DNA from: Opitutia bacterium
Lineage (GTDB): Bacteria > Verrucomicrobiota > Verrucomicrobiia > Opitutales > T3Sed10-336
Direction: 5' to 3'
Assembly: GCA_003558065.1 (NCBI GenBank)
Contig: PWMU01000007.1
Coordinates: 1-64,000 of the forward strand
Length of the DNA stretch: 64,000 nucleotides
Translations under genes and position numbers: made by a program
Shown: positions 16,315-24,676 of the stretch, piece after piece
Position numbering within the stretch: the first letter of the stretch is position 1
How the letters are laid out: each line of letters opens with the position of its first letter
The notes under the pieces: model-generated
The model's input: the letters and a program-made list of their open reading frames with translations, nothing else
What the model was told of the DNA's origin: nothing
The model's database searches: none

Positions 16315-18432
16315 TCAAAACCGGACCAGGGAGAGGGCCATGCCAAATTCGGCCGAGCTTTCGCGTTGGGCGCCGTTGCGGAGGGTAATCCGGTATTCGA
16401 CGTCCCAGGTGTTCTGCAGAGTCTGGGTAATGGCGTACCGTTGTTCGGTAAAGAGGCTGACACGGGTATCGTAGCGGGCGTAGGCGTTGAAGCCGTAAAC
16501 CTCATTGAAGCGGTACTGGTACCGTGCGGCGTACTGTTCGATGCGGTTTTCGAGGTAGTCGGTGCCGAGGGTGAGGGACCACACTTCGGTGTCGGTCAGG
16601 GTAAGGGCGGTGTTGGTTTCGCGGAGTTCCAGCCGTTCGGTGTCGAAGCGGTTGAACACATTGAAGCGCAACCAGTCAACCGGCGTGAGCACCACCTCGC
16701 TGTGGAGGTCCGAGAATTCATCGTCCAGGCGGGCGAGGGGTTCTTCGCCTTCTTCGGGGGCCGGGCCGGGTGTGAAGCGCCAATCGGCGGCCAGAAACAG
16801 GGCGAGGAGGTCGCGCGAGCCGTAGTCGGGGTCGCGGGTCTGAAAATACTGGTCCAGACCGAGCCGCAGGGCGTGAATCTCGTTGAGTTCGTCAATATTG
16901 CGGATCCGTCCGAGACGAAGGGGTTGAAGCTGGGTGGAGTCGGCGCGCCGATCGATCGCGGGGATAACCTCGTCGCCCCGGTCCGCCTTGGGAATGTAGC
17001 GATACTGGAGTTTCGGTTCCACCAGGTGACGGATTCCGTCGATTCGCCAGAACCTGTTCTGATAATCGTAAATGCCGTAGCCGTAAAAGTTGACATCCAT
17101 TCCAACCTCTCCGAGCCAGCGGGTGTAATCGTCCCGCTCGCCGTCGACCCGGTTGTAGTGGGTCATGCGCCCGCCGGCGGCGGGGGTGACGCTCATCCAG
17201 TCGGTGACTGCGACGGGCCGGTCGAGACCGTAAAAGACATCGAATCGGTCACTGCGCGTGGTCTCGAGCTGCAGCGGCCCCGGCGGGCGCTCCTGGAGGT
17301 GGGCGGCACTGGCCTGATAATTCTGGTAGATACCGCCGGCCAGGGGCCGGGTGAGACCGTCGACCCGGACTTCGGGCAGCCGTTCCTGGACGAGCTGAAA
17401 GTCGTTCGGGCGCGCCCGGGTGAAAAGGGAGAGGACCGTGTTGTCGCCGAGCATGGCTGCTTCGAGGAACGTGTCGGGTTCCTGTTCCCTCTCGAAGAGG
17501 GAGCGCCGGAAATCCCGTGTGACGGCGGAGTCGCTCCAGTCTTTGAACTGGGCGGTCACTTCGAGGTGCTCCTCGAAGAAGAACTTGTTCTGCCAGTCGA
17601 CAAAATACCTGTGCCTGGAAATGTCCCGGCCGAGCAGGTCGGTACCGAGTTCGCCCTGGTCCACGATGTAGCCGGAACTGAACTCGCCGAATACCTGGTA
17701 ACGGTCGCCGGTCCAGTCGTAATCCGCCCCGGGACCGAAGAGGCCGCCGCGCCGGGTGTACCCGTCGAGATCCACGCCGACCCTCACGTCCTCGGCCACG
17801 GGCGCCCGCACTCCCAGTCGCACCCACGTCCCGAGAAACTTCTCGTAGCCGGCTCCCATTGTGACATCCGCCGGAAACTCCCTGGGTTCGAGTTCGAGGG
17901 CGTGCCAGTAGAAGAAGGGGACGCGCCCGACGCGCAGCGTGAGGTTCTCGGCCCTCATGCGCCGGTCCTCGTCGACGGAAGCCCTGCGGGCCCGGACGTT
18001 GGGCGAGAACGCCCGCGGCTCGTAAGCGTAGAAAACCGCGTCGGTGAAGCGGAGTTCCTCCGGCGTTCCCGAAACCTCCCGGCTTTCCAGGAAAAGGGGG
18101 AAATAACCGAATCGAATGTTTTCTCCCCGCGCCTGGCGGGTGGCGAGTTCGTAGGAAAGAAAATCCCCGACCAGCCGTCCGCTCCGGTATTGCACCACGA
18201 CGTTGTCGCGGGCGGTGGCGATCATTTTCTCCTGGTTGTAGATGATCTCGTTGGCGGTGAGGAAGCTGTCCTCATAGGTCAGGCGCGCGCTGCCGCGGGC
18301 GATCAATTCCTGCCGGCGGTGGTCGTATTCAATGGGGTCGTCCGAGATCAGTTCCAGCGCCTGCAGCGGACGGTTCGCGCCAACGGCAAACAGGAGAAGC
18401 AGAACGATGATGGCGCGCACGGTTTCAGACAC
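16315..18432 (-). CDS. lptD: LptD-like LPS assembly outer membrane protein
   Basis: The 705-residue protein has an N-terminal hydrophobic export signal, then an OstA/LptA-like beta-jellyroll stretch (residues about 25-135, LELISDDPIEYDHRRQELIARGSARLTYEDSFLTANEIIYN with the repeating pattern of jellyroll strands), followed by a long region of alternating aromatic strands ending in a C-terminal Phe (ALSLVRF), typical of an outer membrane beta-barrel. LptD inserts lipopolysaccharide into the outer leaflet with LptE. The product is somewhat shorter than proteobacterial LptD. The start is probably GTG 18432. It is the strongest sign that the organism makes an LPS-type outer membrane. No lptE, surA or lptA is adjacent. 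Confidence 0.8.
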   Translation of the reverse strand: MSETVRAIIVLLLLFAVGANRPLQALELISDDPIEYDHRRQELIARGSARLTYEDSFLTANEIIYNQEKMIATARDNVVVQYRSGRLVGDFLSYELATRQARGENIRFGYFPLFLESREVSGTPEELRFTDAVFYAYEPRAFSPNVRARRASVDEDRRMRAENLTLRVGRVPFFYWHALELEPREFPADVTMGAGYEKFLGTWVRLGVRAPVAEDVRVGVDLDGYTRRGGLFGPGADYDWTGDRYQVFGEFSSGYIVDQGELGTDLLGRDISRHRYFVDWQNKFFFEEHLEVTAQFKDWSDSAVTRDFRRSLFEREQEPDTFLEAAMLGDNTVLSLFTRARPNDFQLVQERLPEVRVDGLTRPLAGGIYQNYQASAAHLQERPPGPLQLETTRSDRFDVFYGLDRPVAVTDWMSVTPAAGGRMTHYNRVDGERDDYTRWLGEVGMDVNFYGYGIYDYQNRFWRIDGIRHLVEPKLQYRYIPKADRGDEVIPAIDRRADSTQLQPLRLGRIRNIDELNEIHALRLGLDQYFQTRDPDYGSRDLLALFLAADWRFTPGPAPEEGEEPLARLDDEFSDLHSEVVLTPVDWLRFNVFNRFDTERLELRETNTALTLTDTEVWSLTLGTDYLENRIEQYAARYQYRFNEVYGFNAYARYDTRVSLFTEQRYAITQTLQNTWDVEYRITLRNGAQRESSAEFGMALSLVRF

Positions 18433-18473
18433 TGAGCAGAGGAACTAGGGGCAGGCAGGGGCTGATTCAAGCC

Positions 18474-18512
18474 AAATAAAAAGGGCGGCAGGGAAAATTC
18501 CCCTGCCGCCCC
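18474..18512 (-). terminator. Rho-independent terminator after the ferredoxin gene
   Basis: On the minus strand a perfect 11-bp stem, GGGCGGCAGGG pairing with CCCTGCCGCCC around a GAATTTT-type loop, is followed directly by TTTTTATTT. It lies 30-70 bp after the ferredoxin stop and before lptD, so it separates the two genes. Confidence 0.92.
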
Positions 18513-18543
18513 GGATGAAAGGCGATTCCGTCGCGTCCGGCTG

Positions 18544-18846
18544 TCAGGCCGCGTTCGGATCGACGCACTTTTCGCCTTTGAGCGGCTCTTTGGCGTCGAC
18601 GATGACGTCGTACTTTTCACACTCGTTCGCGTTTTCTTCGATCCAGCTCTGCCATTTTTCCGGAACGTCGTAATCGGGGAAAATGGCTTCGACCGGACAT
18701 TCCGGAACACAGGCGTTACAGTCGATGCAGGTCTCCGGGTTGATGTACAGACGGTCGGGCGCTTCGTGGAACGCTTCCACGGGGCAGACTGATGCACAAC
18801 TGGTGTATTTGCAATCGACGCAATATTCGGTGACTACGTAAGCCAT
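18544..18846 (-). CDS. fdxA: 7Fe-type ferredoxin (FdxA/Azotobacter FdI-like)
   Basis: A 100-residue electron carrier. The first cluster region reads CVDCKYTSCASVCPVEAF (C9, C12, C17, C21), the spacing of seven-iron ferredoxins, where part of these ligands bind a [3Fe-4S] cluster; the second is CIDCNACVPECPVEAI (C40, C43, C46, C50) for a [4Fe-4S] cluster. The C-terminal extension with WQSWIEENANECEKYDVIV is also typical of the FdI subfamily. The extra Cys24 of Azotobacter FdI is Ala here. ATG 18846 has AGGAG upstream; the frame is open to 18942, but the family begins at MAYVVTEYC. A strong terminator follows, so it is probably monocistronic. It has its own promoter in the gap to glgB. Confidence 0.93.
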   Translation of the reverse strand: MAYVVTEYCVDCKYTSCASVCPVEAFHEAPDRLYINPETCIDCNACVPECPVEAIFPDYDVPEKWQSWIEENANECEKYDVIVDAKEPLKGEKCVDPNAA

Positions 18847-19148
18847 AAGTGGTATTTCTCCTGTTCTGTTTATTAGGTGCCCGCTTGCCGGGAAATTGAA
18901 AAATGGTGCAATACCTTGAAAGCCGATTTCTTTCAATGTCAAGGATCCGTTTCTTCGTGAAACCGCAAAAATGAGGCGCTACGGGAACCGCGTTTCATTC
19001 AAGAAATGACTTGGCTTCCGGCAGGCGCCGCGCTTAGAAGGGAAACCTCATCACAACCGCGGTCAGACCGCGTCAGGGAGGACGGGCCTCACTCCGGTTG
19101 AACGCCGTCATTTCCCTGCGAACCCGAAAAACGACAAGGCAGCAACCC
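18847..19148. other. divergent intergenic region between ferredoxin and glgB
   Basis: About 300 bp carrying the promoters of both divergent genes. On the minus strand a TTGACA hexamer occurs near 18938-18945 without a well-spaced -10. A short inverted repeat CGCGGT-CAG-ACCGCG lies near 19060-19075, 75 bp before the preferred glgB start. No gene is seen. Confidence 0.4.
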
Positions 19149-21428
19149 GTGGTCATCAAAAAATCCGATTTGCAGCAATTTCTGCGTGGCGCGGAATATG
19201 ACCCTCACCGGTTGCTCGGAATGCACCGTATCCGCAGGAAGGAGAAGGGCAAATCCGGGGTGGTGGTTCGCGCCTACCTTCGCGATGTGGTCCGGTGTGA
19301 GGTGGTGGACCTTGAGAAAGGCGGGGAGACCGTCCACCCGATGGAATGTCTCGATGAGACCGGTTTTTTTGAGATCCTGATCCCCGGCGCCTCCCGGGAG
19401 CCCTTTCCCTACCAGTTGCGCGCCTACGACGCCAACGGAGAGTTCCGGCAGTTTTTCGATCCCTATTCCTTTCCGCCCTTTGTGGGCGAGCAGGACCTGT
19501 ACCTCTTTAACGAGGGGAACGAACACTGGATTTACACCAAGCTGGGGGCCCACCTGCGCGAGCACGCGGGAGTCCGCGGCGTTTCCTTCGCGGTCTGGGC
19601 GCCCAACGCGGGCCGTGTCTCGGTGGTGGGCAACTTCAACCACTGGGAGGGACGTTACCATCCGATGCGCCTTCTCGGGAGTTCGGGGGTCTGGGAGCTT
19701 TTCATTCCGGGGCTCCACGAGGGGGATATGTACAAGTTCGAGGTTACGGGGAAGGACGGGACCGTCCGCCTGAAAACGGACCCGTTCGGCACCTATTTCG
19801 AAAGCCCGCCGCACAACGCTTCGATCGTCTACGACACCCGTCGGTACGAGTGGGGGGATGAGGAATGGATGGAGCGCCGCGCGGCCGCCGCCGGCAAGGA
19901 TCGCCCGGTTTCCATCTACGAGGTCCACCTCAATTCCTGGCGCCGCGTGGTGGAGGACGGCGACCGTCCGCTCACCTATCGCGAGCTGGCACCGCTGTTG
20001 ACCGATTACGTGATCCGGATGGGCTTTACGCACGTGGAAGTGCTGCCGGTGGCCGAGCACCCGTATTCCGGGTCGTGGGGGTACCAGGTGACCGGTTTTT
20101 TCGCGCCGACCCATCGTTTCGGCGAGCCGGCGGATTTCATGTACCTGGTCGATTACCTGCACAGGCACGGGATCGGTATCATCGTGGACTGGGTGCCGGG
20201 ACATTTTCCCCGCGACGCCTTTGCGCTCCCGCAATTCGACGGAACCCATCTGTACGAACACTCCGATCCCCGGCAGGGCGAGCACCGGGAGTGGGGGACC
20301 CTGATATTTAACTACGGTCGCCACGAAGTCCGGTGTTTCCTGACCAGCAACGCCCTCGCCTGGATGGACCGCTACCACATCGACGGCCTGCGGGTGGACG
20401 CCGTCGCCTCGATGCTTTATCTCGATTATTCCCGGGAAGACGGGGGATGGCTTCCCAACAGGTACGGGGGCCGGGAGAATCTGGAGGCGATCGAGTTCCT
20501 GCGGCGGACCAACGACCTCGTCCACCATTACTATCCGGGAACGTTGATGATCGCCGAGGAGTCGACCTCATGGCCCGCCGTGACCCGTCCGACTTCCGAG
20601 GGCGGGCTCGGGTTTGACATGAAGTGGAACATGGGGTGGATGAACGATACCCTCGAGTATTTTTCAGCGGATCCCGTGTTCCGTAAATACTATCACAGTA
20701 AGCTGACCTTCGGCATGCTTTACCAGTATTCCGAGGATTTCGTCAGCGTCTTTTCCCACGACGAAGTGGTTCACGGGAAAGCTTCGATGCTGATGAAGAT
20801 GGGGGTGGACACGATAACCGAAAAGGCACGCAACCTTCGGGCGCTTTACGCCTACATGTGGGCCTATCCCGGGAAGAAGCTGCTGTTCATGGGGAACGAA
20901 TTCGGGCAGTCTTCGGAATGGCAGTATGACAGGAGTCTGGACTGGCACCTTTGCCAGTACATGGACCATGAGGGGGTGCGGCGTCTGGTTGAGGATCTGA
21001 ACCACTTTTACGTGAAGGAGCCGGGGCTTTCCACACGGGATTTCGATTCGGAAGGCTTTCGCTGGATCAACGCCAATGATGCCGACAGCGGCGTCATCAG
21101 TTTTTTGCGGTACGGAACGTCGGAGGCGGATCTCTTTGCGGCGGTCTGCCATTTCACTCCCGTGTTGCGCCGGCCCTACCGGGTCGGGGTGCCGTGCGAG
21201 GGTTACTGGCGGGAGGTGATCAACACCGATTCCCATTTCTACGGCGGCCGGGACTACGGAAACCACGGGGGGCTCAGGGCCGAAGCGGTCCCGAGCGACG
21301 GCTTCGATTTCAGCCTTCTCCTCACCTTGCCGCCGGTCTCGACTTTGATTTTTCAGTGGACCGGAGAGCAAGGCAAGGGGCGGTCGGCCCCGGAAAAAAG
21401 CACGCCTACGGCAGGTGCGGGCGGATGA
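19149..21428 (+). CDS. glgB: 1,4-alpha-glucan branching enzyme
   Basis: GlgB forms alpha-1,6 branches in glycogen. From GTG 19149 the protein has 759 residues: an N-terminal CBM48-like domain (DPHRLLGMH 18-26, duplicated downstream as FAVWAPNAGRVSVVGNFNHW 147-166), a GH13 TIM barrel from about 250 to 640 and a C-terminal all-beta domain. Catalytic residues are in place: nucleophile Asp417 in GLRVDAV, acid/base Glu470 in MIAEES, transition-state Asp538 in SHDEVVHG. A TTG at 19098 in frame is an alternative start without a good ribosome binding site; GTG 19149 has AGG at 9 bp. Two N-terminal domains (as in E. coli type I GlgB) are present. The 3' end overlaps the convergent SGNH gene by 23 bp. 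No other glg gene is adjacent. Confidence 0.95.
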   Translation: MVIKKSDLQQFLRGAEYDPHRLLGMHRIRRKEKGKSGVVVRAYLRDVVRCEVVDLEKGGETVHPMECLDETGFFEILIPGASREPFPYQLRAYDANGEFRQFFDPYSFPPFVGEQDLYLFNEGNEHWIYTKLGAHLREHAGVRGVSFAVWAPNAGRVSVVGNFNHWEGRYHPMRLLGSSGVWELFIPGLHEGDMYKFEVTGKDGTVRLKTDPFGTYFESPPHNASIVYDTRRYEWGDEEWMERRAAAAGKDRPVSIYEVHLNSWRRVVEDGDRPLTYRELAPLLTDYVIRMGFTHVEVLPVAEHPYSGSWGYQVTGFFAPTHRFGEPADFMYLVDYLHRHGIGIIVDWVPGHFPRDAFALPQFDGTHLYEHSDPRQGEHREWGTLIFNYGRHEVRCFLTSNALAWMDRYHIDGLRVDAVASMLYLDYSREDGGWLPNRYGGRENLEAIEFLRRTNDLVHHYYPGTLMIAEESTSWPAVTRPTSEGGLGFDMKWNMGWMNDTLEYFSADPVFRKYYHSKLTFGMLYQYSEDFVSVFSHDEVVHGKASMLMKMGVDTITEKARNLRALYAYMWAYPGKKLLFMGNEFGQSSEWQYDRSLDWHLCQYMDHEGVRRLVEDLNHFYVKEPGLSTRDFDSEGFRWINANDADSGVISFLRYGTSEADLFAAVCHFTPVLRRPYRVGVPCEGYWREVINTDSHFYGGRDYGNHGGLRAEAVPSDGFDFSLLLTLPPVSTLIFQWTGEQGKGRSAPEKSTPTAGAGG

Positions 21429-22107
21429 TTTCGGTCCAGAGGCGGTACCCCTGTTCATTCATGTGCAGGTCGTCGTCGCCAAAGAGTTCCGCCCGCGGTT
21501 CGCTTTTTCCGTCAAGCATGTCATCAAAAACATTGATGTAGGAAAGGGAGTCGCGTTCTTCAATGAACTCGCGAATCAATTGATTTCCCTCGCGTTTGGC
21601 GTCGAGCAGGTGTCGTCTCGAGGGGCTCGGTTTCATCGAAATGAACGCGATTCCGGTCCCGGGGAGTTCGGTCTGAACTCTGTCGACGAATTCCTGGAAA
21701 TCCGCGGCGACTTCCCCGGGACGTTTGCCGGCGTTCAGGTCGTTTTCACCCGCATAAAAGATCACCATTTCCGGCCGGTACCGGATGACGGTTCGGCTGG
21801 CGAAGGCGACGGAGTCGGCGATCTGGGAACCCCCGAAACCGCGATTGATCACCCTGTGGTCCGGGAAGTCTTCGGCGATGGTGTGCCAGCGGCGAATGCT
21901 GGAGCTTCCGGTGAACAGAATCGCACCCTCCTGTGGAGGGGCCTTCCGGTCTTCCTCTTCAAAGGCCTGAATCTCTTCCTCCCAGCGGACGGGCGAAAGC
22001 GAGTTTCCGGCAGGGACAGGCCCGGAGGGGGCGGCCGGCGCGGGGTTGGAAGATAGAGAGGAACCGGTCGTGGAGGAACGGGGGGTCATCTGTTGGATGC
22101 GTGTCAT
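21406..22107 (-). CDS. SGNH/GDSL-type esterase or lipase
   Basis: About 233 residues from ATG 22107. Four blocks of the SGNH fold are visible: catalytic Ser in ILFTGSSSIRRW, the oxyanion Gly in NRGFGGSQIADS, the Asn in FYAGENDLNAG and the catalytic Asp-x-x-His in FGDDDLHMNEQGY. The N-terminal 35-40 residues (Ser/Pro rich) look like a linker; a GTG at 22167 would add 20 residues but no signal peptide. The protein may therefore be cytosolic or exported by another route. The substrate, an ester or acetyl group, is unknown. It is divergent from the NagA-like gene, sharing a 95-bp promoter gap, so a role in amino-sugar or glycan deacetylation is conceivable. Its 3' end overlaps glgB. Confidence 0.85.
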   Translation of the reverse strand: MTRIQQMTPRSSTTGSSLSSNPAPAAPSGPVPAGNSLSPVRWEEEIQAFEEEDRKAPPQEGAILFTGSSSIRRWHTIAEDFPDHRVINRGFGGSQIADSVAFASRTVIRYRPEMVIFYAGENDLNAGKRPGEVAADFQEFVDRVQTELPGTGIAFISMKPSPSRRHLLDAKREGNQLIREFIEERDSLSYINVFDDMLDGKSEPRAELFGDDDLHMNEQGYRLWTEIIRPHLP

Positions 22108-22202
22108 TGCCGGCCAGTTTTGCGGGAATTCCCGGGGGATGGCAAGGGTGCGGGGACAGGTTTGCACTCGACAGTTACTTTTTGTTGTCGGATGATGCCG
22201 TT

Positions 22203-23177
22203 ATGACAGATGAAACGTCATTCGATCGACGTCCCGCCTTGTTCGACCACCAGGTCAACGGCTTTGCCGGGATCGATTTTCAGCGGAGCGACATGACCCG
22301 GGAGATGCTCAGGACCGCGGTTCAGGAACTGCGCAAACACGGGATTTACCGGATATTTCTGACCTTGATCACCGATGAGATCGAGGCGCTCTGCGGGAAG
22401 CTCGAAAGGGTCGAGACCTTTCGGGCGGAAGACCCGTTGATCCATGAAACCGTGGCCGGTTATCACATCGAAGGTCCCTACCTGAGCCCGAAACCGGGCT
22501 ACCGCGGCGCGCATCCGGCGGAGAAAATGAAAGCGCCCGACCTGAGGGAATTCGGGCGCCTGCAGGCCGCGGCGAATGGAGGGATCCGGATTCTGACTCT
22601 GGCGCCGGAATGGGAGGGAAGCGACGGGTTCATCCGCGAAGTGGTCTCCCGCGACGTTGCCGTCTCGCTCGGTCACACGGACGCCTCCCACGAGGCTATC
22701 GATCGCGCGATCCGGGCGGGAGCGACCTTGTGCACGCATCTGGGGAACGGGTGTCCTGGCGTGCTGGACCGTCATGCCAATGTGATTCAGCGCCTCCTCG
22801 CAAGGGACGAACTCACCGCCTGCTTTATCCCCTACGGCATTCACATTCCGCCGCACGCATTGAAAAACCTCTACCGGGCGAAACCGAAGGGGAAAACGAT
22901 TCTGACCTCCGATTGCATGGCTGCGGCGGGCGCTCCGAACGGGCGGTATACTTTGGGCGAATTGGAGATCGAAGTCGGTGACGATCGCGTGGTCCGCCAG
23001 CCGGGCGAGAGCAACCTGGCCGGTTCGGCGCTGACTCTGGAAGAAGGGGTGATGAATTTTTCGCTCTGGCTGGACGTTCCCATGGAAGAGGCCTGGGCAC
23101 TCGGTTCGACCGCAGTGGCGGATCGTTTCGGCATCGAGCTCCCGATGATCGCCGGCCCGGCTCAAGCGATCGGGTGA
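22203..23177 (+). CDS. N-acetylglucosamine-6-phosphate deacetylase-like amidohydrolase, short form
   Basis: NagA removes acetate from GlcNAc-6-phosphate in amino-sugar catabolism and peptidoglycan recycling. The 324-residue protein keeps the core: FDHQVNGFAGIDF (14-26), metal-binding HIEGPYLSP with Glu90, His158 in GHTDAS, His179 in CTHLGNG, and catalytic Asp237 in TSDCMAAAG. Classical NagA has about 380 residues with an N-terminal beta-sandwich segment; this one begins directly at the barrel. The frame is open upstream to 21933, but that part overlaps the divergent SGNH gene and has no NagA strand pattern. Activity on GlcNAc-6-P is likely but not certain. It has no nagB or transporter neighbour. 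Confidence 0.82.
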   Translation: MTDETSFDRRPALFDHQVNGFAGIDFQRSDMTREMLRTAVQELRKHGIYRIFLTLITDEIEALCGKLERVETFRAEDPLIHETVAGYHIEGPYLSPKPGYRGAHPAEKMKAPDLREFGRLQAAANGGIRILTLAPEWEGSDGFIREVVSRDVAVSLGHTDASHEAIDRAIRAGATLCTHLGNGCPGVLDRHANVIQRLLARDELTACFIPYGIHIPPHALKNLYRAKPKGKTILTSDCMAAAGAPNGRYTLGELEIEVGDDRVVRQPGESNLAGSALTLEEGVMNFSLWLDVPMEEAWALGSTAVADRFGIELPMIAGPAQAIG

Positions 23178-23348
23178 GGGAGCGGGAGGTTGAGCGGTTT
23201 CGCGTTTCAGCGCCCCCGCGGGCCGGCCGGGGTCCGGGGCATCGAATTGCGGCGGACCGAACGGGAGATCCGAACGCCGGCACCCGGAAGCTGACTTTGC
23301 CGAGACGCCGGTTTCCGCGGGGGTCGCCGACGGATTCGGCACACGGCT

Positions 23349-24497
23349 CTATTGCCCGAGTAGCTTCAGGAATTCCCGGTTGCTCTTGGTTTTGGAGAGG
23401 CGGGAAATCATGGTGTCGGCGGCGTCTTGGGTCTTCAGAGAAGCCAGCGCCCGGCGGAAGAAGTGAATCTTTTCCAGCTCCTCCTCCGGGATGAGGAGCT
23501 CCTCGCGCCGGGTGCCGGAAGCCGTCACATCGATGGCCGGCCACAGCCGGAGTTCCGCCACCTTTCGGTCCAGCACCAACTCCATGTTTCCGGTACCCTT
23601 GAACTCCTGGAATATCAATTCGTCCATGCGGCTGCCCGTTTCGATCAGGGCCGAGGCGATGATCGTGAGGCTGCCCGCTTCCTCGGTGTTACGGGCGGCT
23701 GAAAAAATCTGCCGCGGCTTTTCCATGGCGCGGACGTCGAGCCCGCCGCTCATCGTTCGGCCGCTGCCGCCGCGCGCGGAGTTGTGGGCGCGGGCGAGAC
23801 GGGTGAGCGAATCCATCAGGATCACCGCGTCGACGCCGGTTTCGGCCAGGCGTTTGGCCCGTTCGATGGCCAGGTCGGCGACCCGGAGGTGATTGGCGAG
23901 GGGCTCGTCATTCGAGGACGCGAAGATCTCCGCCGGGACGCTGCGTTTCAAGTCAGTCACTTCCTCGGGGCGTTCGTCCACCAGGACCAGCATCACGTGG
24001 CACTCCGGGTGGTTCTCAAGAACGCCGAGTGCAATGTCGCGAAGAAGCGTTGTTTTACCGGTGCGGGGCGGCGCGACAATCAGGCCGCGCTGACCCTTCC
24101 CTATGGGGCAAAACAAGTCGATGACCCGAACGGTCATGCGGCCGTCCTTCATCTCCACCCGGAGGGGCTCGTCCGGGGTGATCGTGGTGAGTTCGGTGAA
24201 GTCGGGATGCTTGCGGCGTTCCTCCACAGGCAGGTTGTCGACTGATTCAATAAAGCGCACCCGCGGCCGTGAATCTTTCGGGTCGGTCACAACGGTGGCC
24301 TTAAGGAAATTCCCGGTCTGAAGCTTGAAGCGGCGGATCAGTTCCTTGTCCACCGTCGGGTCGGTGCTTCGTGCCTTGCCGTTGTGTTCCGGGTTCAGCA
24401 GGATGCCGCGCCGTTTCCGGTCAATCTCCAGGATCCCCGCCGCGGACTGTTCCGAGCCGGCCCCGGCCGGCTGTTCCGTTGTAGTTTTTTTTGTCAT
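23349..24497 (-). CDS. rho: transcription termination factor Rho
   Basis: Rho is the hexameric RNA helicase that ends transcription at unstructured C-rich sites. The 382-residue protein from ATG 24497 has an N-terminal OB-fold (cold-shock-like) RNA-binding region, Walker A PPRTGKTT (143-150), the VDERPEEVTDL segment (173-183), Walker B VILMDS (225-230) and the GTGNMELVLDRKVAE region with the R loop. It lacks the long N-terminal insertion of many actinobacterial or Bacteroidetes Rho proteins. Upstream in-frame starts reach 24539 but add only 14 residues. It is divergent from acs with a 179-bp gap. Confidence 0.97.
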   Translation of the reverse strand: MTKKTTTEQPAGAGSEQSAAGILEIDRKRRGILLNPEHNGKARSTDPTVDKELIRRFKLQTGNFLKATVVTDPKDSRPRVRFIESVDNLPVEERRKHPDFTELTTITPDEPLRVEMKDGRMTVRVIDLFCPIGKGQRGLIVAPPRTGKTTLLRDIALGVLENHPECHVMLVLVDERPEEVTDLKRSVPAEIFASSNDEPLANHLRVADLAIERAKRLAETGVDAVILMDSLTRLARAHNSARGGSGRTMSGGLDVRAMEKPRQIFSAARNTEEAGSLTIIASALIETGSRMDELIFQEFKGTGNMELVLDRKVAELRLWPAIDVTASGTRREELLIPEEELEKIHFFRRALASLKTQDAADTMISRLSKTKSNREFLKLLGQ

Positions 24498-24676
24498 ACA
24501 GAAAGTCGTCGATAAGATTTTCGATGCCATTCGCGGCAATTCCGGTGTGTGGACAGGGAGCCGGCCGGCAAGGGAGTGGGGCCGGTGTTTGAAAAAATCC
24601 CGCGGTCGCGTTCCCGGAATGATTTACGGACTTGACCTCTCAGAAGGAAGTCTTTCAAGACTAGGGGAAGATAAGC

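Noticed and set aside
16366-18435. A plus-strand frame of 689 codons opposite lptD
   Set aside because: No recognisable domain, and the minus-strand frame has the OstA-type start and barrel pattern. High GC at third positions explains the long shadow frame.
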